From Anaerorhabdus sp964386325 (GTDB lineage: Bacteria; Bacillota_I; Bacilli_A; Erysipelotrichales; Erysipelotrichaceae): 64,000 nt of DNA. The stretch is from the NCBI GenBank assembly GCA_964386325.1, contig CAYLQY010000016.1, forward strand, positions 16,549 through 80,548. Direction: 5' to 3'. Below the pieces are notes generated by a model, which did not search any database, had not been told where the DNA came from, and saw only the letters and a program-made list of their open reading frames with translations. This document shows positions 17,727-25,639 of this stretch, in pieces; the stretch's first letter is position 1; each line of letters starts with the position of its first letter. Both the position numbers and the translations under genes were made by a program.

Positions 17727-19343
17727 TTATTGAATTTTAATTATTCTTTCAGTACCTGTTGGATTTATATAATTATCTGAATTTTCATCATACTGATTAT
17801 TAAAGAAATTAACAACGGCATCATAATCCATGGTAATTTGACTAGCTATTACTTTGTTTCCATTAAACATTGAATATCCATCACCATTTTGAAGTAAAGT
17901 ATATTCAGGTCCACCAACTGTGTAAGTCTTATTTGGATCAATGTCTTCACCATTTACTTTGACATTTTTGACACGGCGTTCTCCTTCTATTCCTACAAAC
18001 ATATTATTTTCATCACGTAGTACTGGAGTAGGAACTTCACTATCATATTCAAATGTTAAACCTGATACATGTAAGAATCCTCCAAATTCAGCAGGAATCG
18101 CGTATACACTTAATTCTAGTGCATCCAAAATCTGTTGACCCGTTGCTTCAATCATACAAAGTTGATTGCCATAAGGCAGCACATTTAATATATCACCATA
18201 TGTAATTTCTCCTTGCATTAAATTTTTACGAATACCACCACCATTTTGAATTGCAATTTCGGCACCTGTTGCTTCTTTAAATGCATCTGCACATAAATCT
18301 CCAAGATTTGTTTCTGTTGTCCTGATAATACGATTCCCTGAAACTAAATCTTCAATGATTAAATCATTATTAATTGTCGTTACTGGTTTCATAAGTATTT
18401 TCTCAAATTCATCTTTTCTTGCTTGGACAAAAGTTGTCATTGCGGAATCTTTTTCTTTAACTTCTGCGATTAATCCAGTTGTAATATTTCCATTTTTATC
18501 AATTAATAAATATCCTATATTCTCTAGTCCTGATCCAGTTGATGTTAATAAGATACGCTCACCATCACTATTTTTAACACGCATGCATTCTGCAATACTA
18601 TGTGAATGACCATCCAAAACAACATCTATTCCATTAGTTTTTTCAATTAATGTTGTTGATAAATAAGGTGCTGTAGATTCATCTATACCTAAATGAGTCA
18701 TCGCAATTACATAATCTGCACCTTCTTTACGAACCGCATCAACGGTGTTTTGAACAGCTGTCCAAAGTTTATCACCGCTATCATCTTGCATGAAAGAATA
18801 AATAAATTCTCCTTTATCATTCTGAAAATAAATAGGTGTGCTTGAGGTAATTGTTCGTGGAGTTGATACACCAATGAATCCAATTTTGATGCCATCTCTT
18901 TCTACAATTTTATATGGTTGATAAACAGGTTGTTCCGTTTCAATATCAATGAAATTAAGCGAAAGGAATGGAAATGTTGCAAGTTCAGAAAGAAGTTTTA
19001 AATCTTCTTGTCCATAGTCAAACTCATGATTTCCTAATGTCATCGCATCATATCCTAATTCATTCATTACTTCTATCGGGATACTTCCTGATGATAACTT
19101 TCCAATCGGAGTTCCCTGAATCGCATCCCCCGTATCTACTAAAATAACATCAACATTATCTGCCAATAATTCATTTTTAAAAGCCGCCAGACCATCATAG
19201 CCAATTGTACTATCTAAATTCACATGAACATCCCCTGTATAAAGAACTGCAATATCTTTTGTTCTCTTGGATGACGTCGTTGTACATGCTGATAATGTAA
19301 TAATTAGAACAATCGTCAATAAAATCTTACCTATTCTTTTCAT
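17727..19343 (-). CDS. 5'-nucleotidase/UshA-type lipoprotein
   Basis: This 538-residue protein starts with a lipoprotein signal (lipobox ITLSACTT, Cys about residue 20). The metallophosphoesterase domain (about 30-290) has YTGDVHVN, VDTGDAIQG, TLGNHEFDYG, MTHLGID and DGHSHS, a full set of dinuclear metal ligands. The C-terminal 5'-nucleotidase domain (about 330-500) has TNLGDLCADAF, QNGGGIR and VGGPEYTLLQNGDGY. It should hydrolyse nucleotides or nucleotide sugars outside the cell, giving nucleoside and phosphate. It is a single gene with its own terminator. Confidence 0.93.
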   Translation of the reverse strand: MKRIGKILLTIVLIITLSACTTTSSKRTKDIAVLYTGDVHVNLDSTIGYDGLAAFKNELLADNVDVILVDTGDAIQGTPIGKLSSGSIPIEVMNELGYDAMTLGNHEFDYGQEDLKLLSELATFPFLSLNFIDIETEQPVYQPYKIVERDGIKIGFIGVSTPRTITSSTPIYFQNDKGEFIYSFMQDDSGDKLWTAVQNTVDAVRKEGADYVIAMTHLGIDESTAPYLSTTLIEKTNGIDVVLDGHSHSIAECMRVKNSDGERILLTSTGSGLENIGYLLIDKNGNITTGLIAEVKEKDSAMTTFVQARKDEFEKILMKPVTTINNDLIIEDLVSGNRIIRTTETNLGDLCADAFKEATGAEIAIQNGGGIRKNLMQGEITYGDILNVLPYGNQLCMIEATGQQILDALELSVYAIPAEFGGFLHVSGLTFEYDSEVPTPVLRDENNMFVGIEGERRVKNVKVNGEDIDPNKTYTVGGPEYTLLQNGDGYSMFNGNKVIASQITMDYDAVVNFFNNQYDENSDNYINPTGTERIIKIQ

Positions 19344-19438
19344 GCAACTCCTCCTCGTATATATCTTTATAACTATTATACATTGTCTTAGACTTTATTA
19401 TTTATGAAATATGAATAACTCTAACGCCATCTGTATCA

Positions 19439-20338
19439 TTAAATTTTTGTAATAACTGTTTTCGAAAAATCGCTATGAATAGGTGTTCTTTCTATTTGAT
19501 AAATATGCTTTGGTAAAAGTTCTTCAAAGAATGGAATAGAGGGTGCATAGATCCATTGTCCATGTTTTTTTAATGACCTTAGTATTCTCATATAGGTTGC
19601 AGCATATTGATTAGCGATGTCTTCTTCTTGTAAATGGTGATAAAGAAAATGGCTGGTGAAGGATAAATTAGAAATAATTGTGCCCCATTTCTCTTTTCCA
19701 TAGTTAAACACAAACCAGTCAACAGATGAACAATCATATGCAGAAGTTTCTCGATCAATACCATAAGCTTCGATATGCACACTTCGTAGATACGTCACTA
19801 GATTCGCTTGCATACCACAGCCAATATCTAATAGTGGTTCGTTTATTTCAAGCACATCGATATTTAATAATTTGCATAAAAACTCACCTGAATACTGTGC
19901 ACAAACATATTGTTGTGCCATTTTATTATCATTATGATTAATCTGATAAATAGAAGGATTACTCATTTTAATAAATGTTGAAATACGTTGATAATGCCTT
20001 TCTTCAATTTCTCTTAAAGGTTGTTGTAAATCTTTAAGTTCATTCAACAAAGACAAATAAATGGTACGAATATATCTTTGTGAATCTTCATTGAAATAAA
20101 TATACTGATTAACTTTATAAAACTCGTCTAGAAACTGATCCTGATATTTATAAGCCATGTAATTGATTTGTTCTTTGGAAAGTAAACAAATATATTTCCT
20201 TAATTTGGATAAAGTTGCCATCGTACTTTTGTGAAAAGAGAGTTGATTTGTATTACAGAAAATATTTTTATTTGTATTCGCTACGAATTGATTTTCCATC
20301 ATTTGCGTTATCTGTTCCAAAACATTCTGATTTAACAT
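19439..20338 (-). CDS. class I SAM-dependent methyltransferase-like protein
   Basis: This 299-residue protein is helical for its first 160 residues, with no known domain there. A Rossmann-type methyltransferase core follows, beginning EPLLDIGCGMQANLVTYL (motif I) with an acidic residue in AYGIDRE after strand 2, then TIISNLSFTSHF in the place of motif IV. The substrate is unknown. The GxGxG loop is incomplete (DIGCGMQ), which is tolerated in many members. It lies downstream of the aldo/keto reductase operon, with a 56-base gap, and could be read through from it. Confidence 0.75.
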   Translation of the reverse strand: MLNQNVLEQITQMMENQFVANTNKNIFCNTNQLSFHKSTMATLSKLRKYICLLSKEQINYMAYKYQDQFLDEFYKVNQYIYFNEDSQRYIRTIYLSLLNELKDLQQPLREIEERHYQRISTFIKMSNPSIYQINHNDNKMAQQYVCAQYSGEFLCKLLNIDVLEINEPLLDIGCGMQANLVTYLRSVHIEAYGIDRETSAYDCSSVDWFVFNYGKEKWGTIISNLSFTSHFLYHHLQEEDIANQYAATYMRILRSLKKHGQWIYAPSIPFFEELLPKHIYQIERTPIHSDFSKTVITKI

Positions 20339-20394
20339 CTTTATTCTCCTCCACTTGATAGAGGTATTATAACATATGGCTCTATTAACATCTC

Positions 20395-20814
20395 TTAATT
20401 AAAGTATTCATTTATTGATTCAATTATTAATTTATGGTCATCCAGTGAATCAGCCATTCCAGAAACGCAAATGATAACACTCATTTTATTGTTAATATAG
20501 AGTGGATATCCTCCACCAAATAGTTTTAATGTCCTGTCTCTTTTTAGTTCATCATAACTATGATGCAATTCATTCATCTCCATGATATAAGCCGAAGAAA
20601 ATCCTGTTTTCAAAACTGTCTGTCTTTTCCCTTCTAACCAATGAAGATTATTACTATCTCTCCCATCCATGAAGTATTGATATATCATAAAATCATCAAC
20701 ATAAATTTGGATGGCTACTGTGGCATTTATTTCTTTTGCTTTATTAACAATCAAATTTCCTATATTGAAACAATCATCATGTTTAATTCCTTCAATAGTT
20801 GTATATTTTTCCAT
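20395..20814 (-). CDS. UPF0303 / GlcG-HbpS-like protein
   Basis: This 139-residue protein matches the heme-degrading-domain/UPF0303 group of the GlcG/HbpS fold. It has an N-terminal helix-strand unit (NATVAIQIYVDD), then HWLEGKRQTVLKTGFSS and LFGGGYPLYIN followed by the VIICVSGMADSLDDHKLI end. Such proteins bind small molecules or heme; the exact role is unknown. Its ATG is directly next to the stop codon of the aldo/keto reductase gene, so the two are co-translated. Confidence 0.85.
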   Translation of the reverse strand: MEKYTTIEGIKHDDCFNIGNLIVNKAKEINATVAIQIYVDDFMIYQYFMDGRDSNNLHWLEGKRQTVLKTGFSSAYIMEMNELHHSYDELKRDRTLKLFGGGYPLYINNKMSVIICVSGMADSLDDHKLIIESINEYFN

Positions 20815-21801
20815 TTATTTTTTCACCGCCATCATTCCAACTAGTGCATGCGGTTTATATATTTCTTCAAGGTACTCTTTTTCATTGTCATTCAATTCTA
20901 TCTCTACTGCTTTTATAACTCCATCAAGGTGTTGTTTTTTTGTAGCACCAATGATAGGTGATGTTACTTTAGACATCAGCCAAGCCAATGATATTTCTGT
21001 CATTGAACTATTTTTTTGCAAAGCCAATTCTTCTACTCTTAGTATAATAGCAAGGTCATCCTGCATAGTTGCATCATATTTATCCTTTGCATATTGATCT
21101 TCAGATATACGTTTTGATTGTTCACCTGGATGTTTTGCTAAACGCCCACTTGCTAAGGCACTATAGGGTGTCATTGCAATATTTTCTTCTTTACATAAGG
21201 GAACCATTTCTCTTTCTTCTTCTCTAAATATCAAATTATAATGCCCTTGTACAGATACAAACTGTGCCCATCCATGTGCTTTGACAATAGCATTTGCCTT
21301 TGCTAATTGCCACGCAAAACAATTGGATATACCTATGTATCTCACTTTTCCACTTTCCACAGCTTCATTTAAACCCTCTAATATTTCCTCAATTGGTGTA
21401 CGATAATCCCAACTGTGCATGATATACAAATCAATATAATCCATTTGTAATCTTTTTAATGAAGCATCAAGACAATTTAACACATGCTGCTTTCCAGTTA
21501 TTCCATCTTGAACTTCTTGATCCGTACGGTTATTAAATTTTGTTGCTACTATGACATCAGCTCGATTAGCAAAATCAGCAATTGCGCGTCCTAAAAACTC
21601 TTCACTTGTTCCACCTTGATAAGCCATAGCAGTATCAAAAAAATTAATCCCATTGTCTAATGCATACTTTATAATCTCTCTAGATTCAGATTCCTGCAGT
21701 GTCCATGAGTGCATACCAGAACTTGATTCCCCAAATCCCATACATCCTAGGCAAACTTTAGATACCTTTAAATCACTATTTCCTAATGTTACATATCTCA
21801 T
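20815..21801 (-). CDS. aldo/keto reductase
   Basis: This 328-residue TIM-barrel NADPH reductase has FFDTAMAYQGGTSEEFLGRAI with the catalytic Asp and Tyr, IVATKFNNR with the Lys, YIDLYIMHSWD with the His, GKVRYIGISN, and a C-terminal GATKKQHLDGVIKA NADPH-binding segment. It reduces aldehydes or ketones; the physiological substrate is not clear. Its promoter has TTGACT and a weak -10 TAAGCT separated by 19 bases, with the MerR palindrome in the spacer. This predicts activation by the divergent MerR protein. Confidence 0.94.
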   Translation of the reverse strand: MRYVTLGNSDLKVSKVCLGCMGFGESSSGMHSWTLQESESREIIKYALDNGINFFDTAMAYQGGTSEEFLGRAIADFANRADVIVATKFNNRTDQEVQDGITGKQHVLNCLDASLKRLQMDYIDLYIMHSWDYRTPIEEILEGLNEAVESGKVRYIGISNCFAWQLAKANAIVKAHGWAQFVSVQGHYNLIFREEEREMVPLCKEENIAMTPYSALASGRLAKHPGEQSKRISEDQYAKDKYDATMQDDLAIILRVEELALQKNSSMTEISLAWLMSKVTSPIIGATKKQHLDGVIKAVEIELNDNEKEYLEEIYKPHALVGMMAVKK

Positions 21802-21844
21802 CTTTTAGTCCTCCTTGACTGTAGTTTTATCATTTGATATCATC

Positions 21845-21875
21845 AGCTTAAACCTTAGACTATAGTCTAAGTCAA
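21845..21875 (-). promoter_or_regulatory. MerR-controlled promoter of the aldo/keto reductase operon
   Basis: On the minus strand -35 TTGACT (21870-21875) and -10 TAAGCT (21845-21850) are 19 bases apart. The perfect palindrome CTTAGACTATAGTCTAAG (21854-21871) fills the spacer. A long spacer with a centred dyad is the signature of MerR-type activation by DNA untwisting. Confidence 0.75.
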
Positions 21876-21884
21876 GGAGGATTT

Positions 21885-22355
21885 ATGCAAAAATCTTTTT
21901 ACACAATAAAAGATATATCTAAAAAAACAGGAATGTCAGCACATACACTCCGTTACTATGATAAAAAAGGATTATTAACGTTTGTGAAAAGAAGTGAATC
22001 AGGTATCCGGTTATTTACTGAAGAAGATTTCGATTCCCTATACACAATCCACTGTTTAAAAGATTCAGGAATGTCTTTAGCTAAGATAAAAGAATTTATG
22101 GATCTATATAATCAAGGAAATGAAACAATCGCTGCCCGTGGTAAGATTTTTCAAGATCAAAAAAATCAAGTTAAACAACAAATAAAACTTTTAAATGAGA
22201 TGTTGGAGATCATTGAATACAAATGCTGGTTCTTCAATGAAGCCCAAAAATATAATGATGTGTATTTTTACAAAAATATGGATCCTCAAGATTATCCTGA
22301 AATCATGAAAAAATTCTTTGCAAAAGTAAAAGAATTCCAAGAGCCAAAATCTTAA
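21885..22355 (+). CDS. MerR-family transcriptional regulator
   Basis: This 156-residue protein has a MerR winged helix at residues 1-75 (TIKDISKKTGMSAHTLRYYDKKGLL and FTEEDFDSLYTIHCLKDSGMSL), then the dimerisation coiled coil (about 85-125). The C-terminus carries a single Cys (YKCWFFNEAQKY) and Tyr residues, as in NmlR/AdhR-like proteins that sense reactive aldehydes or electrophiles. CAAGGAGGATTT precedes the ATG. It is divergent from the aldo/keto reductase operon and is its obvious regulator. Confidence 0.93.
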   Translation: MQKSFYTIKDISKKTGMSAHTLRYYDKKGLLTFVKRSESGIRLFTEEDFDSLYTIHCLKDSGMSLAKIKEFMDLYNQGNETIAARGKIFQDQKNQVKQQIKLLNEMLEIIEYKCWFFNEAQKYNDVYFYKNMDPQDYPEIMKKFFAKVKEFQEPKS

Positions 22356-22708
22356 GTTCAAGTGTAAAAAAACCTATTATTTCAAGCAATATAAAAGGTA
22401 AAAACAGCTACCATTAAACTTGAGTAGTCTTCTTTTACCTTCAATACTTATTCAATTTAAAAACTCTTATCTATACCTTGATCAAAAGGTTAAAACGATA
22501 AATATCGTGTATTTTTTTGGCACCCCCAACCAGAATCGAACTGGTAACTAGATCTTAGGAGGATCTTGTTATATCCATTTAACTATAGGGGCATACTTTA
22601 ATATTATAAGCCATTGAAAAGCAATCTTCAATTTAATAAGCACATCTATTGAAAAGAATTTATTTCTCATTCATGATATAACTATAAACTCGCAAGAAAG
22701 GACTTATT
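22356..22708. other. intergenic stretch with tRNA-Arg
   Basis: This gap holds the tRNA gene at 22518-22592 on the minus strand. Left of it, ACGATAAATATCGT (22494-22507) can fold as a small hairpin and may end the tRNA transcript. I see no other gene in it. Confidence 0.6.
22518..22592 (-). tRNA. tRNA-Arg (anticodon CCT)
   Basis: The 75-base sequence folds as a cloverleaf. The acceptor stem is GCCCCTA/TGGGGGT with discriminator G and an encoded CCA, the D stem is GTTA/TAAC, and the anticodon stem is AGATC/GATCT with loop CTCCTAA giving anticodon CCT. The T stem is ACCAG/CTGGT with loop TTCGATT. It reads the rare Arg codon AGG. Confidence 0.95.
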
Positions 22709-23581
22709 ATGACTAAATACCAAATTTTTACTGATTGTACTTGTGATTTATCAAAAGATATTTACATGAACTATCCACTAGCTATTCTCCCTATGGATGT
22801 AACTATTGATTCAAGTACATTTTCACACACACATGATTTTAAAAACATGAGTGCAAAAGAATTCTATGAAAAACTTAGAAATGGATACATGTCCACTACA
22901 TCCCAAATAACTCCAATGATATTCAAAGAAACATTTGAAAATACATTAAAAGAAGGAAAAGATGTTTTATATATAGGTTTCTCATCAGGATTAAGTGGTA
23001 CTTTACAATCTAGCTTACTTGCCAAGTCCGAATTAGAAGATTCATATCCTAACAATAAGATTATTATTATCGATTCACTTGCAGCAAGTGCTGGTCAAGG
23101 ATTACTTGTTTATCAAGCCTTGCTTAATCAAAAAAATGGAATGGCTATTGATGAAAATGAAACATGGTTAAATAATAACATTCTTAAATTAGCACATTGG
23201 TTTACTGTTGATGATTTACAATTTTTAAAACGTGGTGGTCGTGTATCTGGAGCGGTTGCACTAGTTGGTACTGCTTTAAAAATCAAACCTGTTTTGCACG
23301 TTGATAATGAAGGTCATCTTGTCAATGTATCAAAAGCTCATGGTCGAAAAGCTTCTTTAAATGCTTTGGCTGACAAATTAGCTACTACTATTACCGATCC
23401 AACAAATCAAGTCGTATTTATTTCTCATGGTGATGCCTTTGAAGATGCTCAATTCCTTGCCGATAAAATCTTTGAAACATCACACGTTAAAGAGATTGTG
23501 ATTAGTGATATAGGTCCTGTTATCGGTTCACATTCAGGTCCTGGTACAATTGCCTTATTCTTCTTCGCAACTGAACGTTAA
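22709..23581 (+). CDS. DegV-family fatty-acid-binding protein
   Basis: This 290-residue protein has the DegV/FakB plan. It has TDCTCDLSKDIYMNYPLAILPMDV at the N-terminus, STTSQITP (ligand-binding Thr/Ser loop), and FSSGLSGTLQSS for the carboxylate site. DSLAASAGQGLLV, FLKRGGRVSG and a C-terminal HSGPGTIALFFF follow. FakB proteins hold fatty acids for phosphorylation by FakA and entry into phospholipids; no fakA is in the window. AAGAAAGGACTTATT precedes the ATG. Confidence 0.94.
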   Translation: MTKYQIFTDCTCDLSKDIYMNYPLAILPMDVTIDSSTFSHTHDFKNMSAKEFYEKLRNGYMSTTSQITPMIFKETFENTLKEGKDVLYIGFSSGLSGTLQSSLLAKSELEDSYPNNKIIIIDSLAASAGQGLLVYQALLNQKNGMAIDENETWLNNNILKLAHWFTVDDLQFLKRGGRVSGAVALVGTALKIKPVLHVDNEGHLVNVSKAHGRKASLNALADKLATTITDPTNQVVFISHGDAFEDAQFLADKIFETSHVKEIVISDIGPVIGSHSGPGTIALFFFATER

Positions 23582-23604
23582 AGTACCATTTTGGTACTTT
23601 TTTC
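23580..23604 (+). terminator. terminator of the degV-family gene
   Basis: AAAGTACCA and TGGTACTTT pair around TTT and are followed by TTTC, right after the stop codon. Confidence 0.85.
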
Positions 23605-23650
23605 TATCTTTACGATAATTGCGTGATATAATTATTTTCGAGGTATATTT

Positions 23651-24262
23651 ATGCTAAAAAGAATCTTGTTTGTTTTTCTAGGTAATATAATTATCGGTGT
23701 TGGAATTGGATTAACTGTATATTGTGATTTGGGTATTGATCCTAGTACAACTTTTTTCAGTGGTATTAATAATATAGTAAATATTGGGCTAGGAAATTGT
23801 ATATCCCTTGGAAATGCTTTACTTTTTATCCCTATGTTTATGATTGAGCGTAAAACGATTCATCTAGGCACATTTGTGAATATGCTTGGTGTTGGTTATG
23901 TCATTCAATATTCATCTTTATTCTTCGTAAACACACTTCCAGTATTATCCTTACCATTACGATTTGGTATTATGTTTATTGCGATAGTCGTTGTGTGTAT
24001 TGGTTGTGGTCTCTATCTTTCTGGAAATCTTGGTCAAGCACCATGGGATTCACTTGCTCATCTTGTGAATAAGAAATTTCCTAAAATCAAATACTCAACT
24101 GGACGCATGATTCAAGATATCTCTGCATTAGTTCTAGGGTTCTTGTTAGGCGCTCAACTTGGTGTTGGATCAATTATCTTTGCCTTTTGTTTAGGGCCTG
24201 GAATTCAATTCTTTAGGCAATTATTTGAACGCACATTCTTCAAAGGAGTTATCTTCGAATAA
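23651..24262 (+). CDS. YczE/YitT-like membrane protein
   Basis: This 203-residue protein has five hydrophobic segments. It shows the pattern of the YczE-type (COG2364) family: GNIIIGVGIGLTVYCDLGIDP near the start, LGQAPWDSLAHLVNKK in the middle loop, and a C-terminal GPGIQFF segment. YczE of Bacillus is linked to peptide production, but the family's general function is unknown. The stop codon sits inside the terminator stem that it shares with the vanW-like gene. Confidence 0.85.
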   Translation: MLKRILFVFLGNIIIGVGIGLTVYCDLGIDPSTTFFSGINNIVNIGLGNCISLGNALLFIPMFMIERKTIHLGTFVNMLGVGYVIQYSSLFFVNTLPVLSLPLRFGIMFIAIVVVCIGCGLYLSGNLGQAPWDSLAHLVNKKFPKIKYSTGRMIQDISALVLGFLLGAQLGVGSIIFAFCLGPGIQFFRQLFERTFFKGVIFE

Positions 24263-24272
24263 CTCCTTTTTT
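24242..24272. terminator. bidirectional terminator between YczE-like and VanW-like genes
   Basis: AAAGGAGTTAT (24242-24252) and ATAACTCCTTT (24259-24269) pair perfectly around CTTCGA, with TTTTTT after it. Confidence 0.9.
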
Positions 24273-24273
24273 A

Positions 24274-25086
24274 TTACCTTATTTGTAATGCTGATGTATC
24301 ATATTTTACTTCTGCATGATTTGTCCTAATTAATTTATGTTGGACTGTTTTTCCGGTATTACGATCAATTATATTTCTATAAATTTTACTATTACGATAA
24401 ACCTTCTCATTTTCTCTTGAAAAGAACTCATCTTCTACAATAATATGTACCTTCTCAGGCTGTATCTCACTACAACGTAGTTCACCACATAAATATTCAT
24501 CTGTTGTATACACAATTAATTGATAGGTTCGATCAGTTGTATTTTTAAAGCGATAATCTAAATAATTATAAACAATAGATGTTCCTGTTCCAAATGGTAT
24601 TTTGCGGTTAAAGTCTGGAAATAAATCATAACTATCATGATGGTGATGTTCAACAATAGTCATAGAAGAATGCAGTATCATCCAATGAATTAAATTTGTG
24701 AATTGACACATTCCTCCACCAATCCCTTGCGTTGCTTTACCATTAGAAATCGTAAGCCCTTCTTTATAACCTTTTGATTGATCAGTCGACCCAACTAATT
24801 TCCAAAAAGAAAACACTTCATTTGGTTTAATCAATATCTTATTTACCTTTGGTGAAGCAATTGTTAAATTTATAGCTTTGTTTTCTTGTAATTGTATATT
24901 CACGTTTCCTAATCGTCTTCTAATTAGGGAATTATGTTTAATAACACAAACTGACAATTCTTCAGAACTCTTATTTTTTGCGAATGTTTGAAATGCTAAA
25001 AAGTCTTTTACATTTCTTTGCAAACGACATTTTAGTACTGATATTTTATATGTTAGCGGAGAAATTTCACAAAATAATTTTCTCAT
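24274..25086 (-). CDS. VanW family protein
   Basis: This 270-residue protein has the VanW core: NLTIASPKVNKILIKPNEVFSFW, VGSTDQSKGYKEGL, GIGGGMCQFTNLIHW with the conserved Cys, EHHHHDSYDLFPD and PFGTGTSIVYNYLDYRFKN. VanW occurs next to vancomycin-resistance genes and in many cell-wall contexts, but its biochemical role is unknown. It has no N-terminal membrane segment. It is the last gene of a three-gene minus-strand operon with the GNAT and EAL genes, at a 19-base gap. Confidence 0.92.
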   Translation of the reverse strand: MRKLFCEISPLTYKISVLKCRLQRNVKDFLAFQTFAKNKSSEELSVCVIKHNSLIRRRLGNVNIQLQENKAINLTIASPKVNKILIKPNEVFSFWKLVGSTDQSKGYKEGLTISNGKATQGIGGGMCQFTNLIHWMILHSSMTIVEHHHHDSYDLFPDFNRKIPFGTGTSIVYNYLDYRFKNTTDRTYQLIVYTTDEYLCGELRCSEIQPEKVHIIVEDEFFSRENEKVYRNSKIYRNIIDRNTGKTVQHKLIRTNHAEVKYDTSALQIR

Positions 25087-25105
25087 TTGTTTTTCCTATC
25101 TTAAT

Positions 25106-25639
25106 TTAGGCTTGTAAGAAAGAGATAAAATCACTTCTCAAAAGTTCATAATCAACTGCAGAACGCTTATTTCCCAATTGGTCTATCCATGAATCATATC
25201 TTACCTTGATTCTTTTAAATCCTAGCGTTTCATATACATGTTGAGCACGCTTATTCTCTAAATCAGTATCTAAAATAATCTTACTTATATTCCTATTTTT
25301 ATATAATTCCGAAATAAGCATTGATAAAAACAGTTTTCCTAAACCTTTATTTTGTTCATGAACATCGCATATTTTTATCCCAATTTCAACAATACTTTTT
25401 TGTTTAACTGTGAAACTCATTTCCCCTACTGGTTTATTATCTCTCTCCAGAATTAATCGTCTTTTTGTTTCGTCAGAATCATTTGCAATTTGATCTTTAA
25501 TTTTATCAGCATTTGTATTGAGTCCAAGTGGAAAACCAGCATGAGCCATAATGTTTCCATCATTCCACCATGAACTTAACAAAAAACAATCTTCTGTAGT
25601 CGCATTTCTAATAGTTAAATTTTTGTAAGTACATTTCAC
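25106..25639 (-). CDS. GNAT-family N-acetyltransferase
   Basis: This 177-residue protein is a RimJ/SpeG-like GNAT. It has LTIRNATTEDCFLLSSWWND at the N-terminus, the core strand KSIVEIGIKI, and the acetyl-CoA loop in EQNKGLGKLFLSMLISEL. It ends with a Tyr/Leu-rich segment NKRAQHVYETLGFKRI. The acceptor is unknown. Its ATG overlaps the stop of the EAL gene by four bases (ATGA), so they are translationally coupled. Confidence 0.9.
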   Translation of the reverse strand: MKCTYKNLTIRNATTEDCFLLSSWWNDGNIMAHAGFPLGLNTNADKIKDQIANDSDETKRRLILERDNKPVGEMSFTVKQKSIVEIGIKICDVHEQNKGLGKLFLSMLISELYKNRNISKIILDTDLENKRAQHVYETLGFKRIKVRYDSWIDQLGNKRSAVDYELLRSDFISFLQA

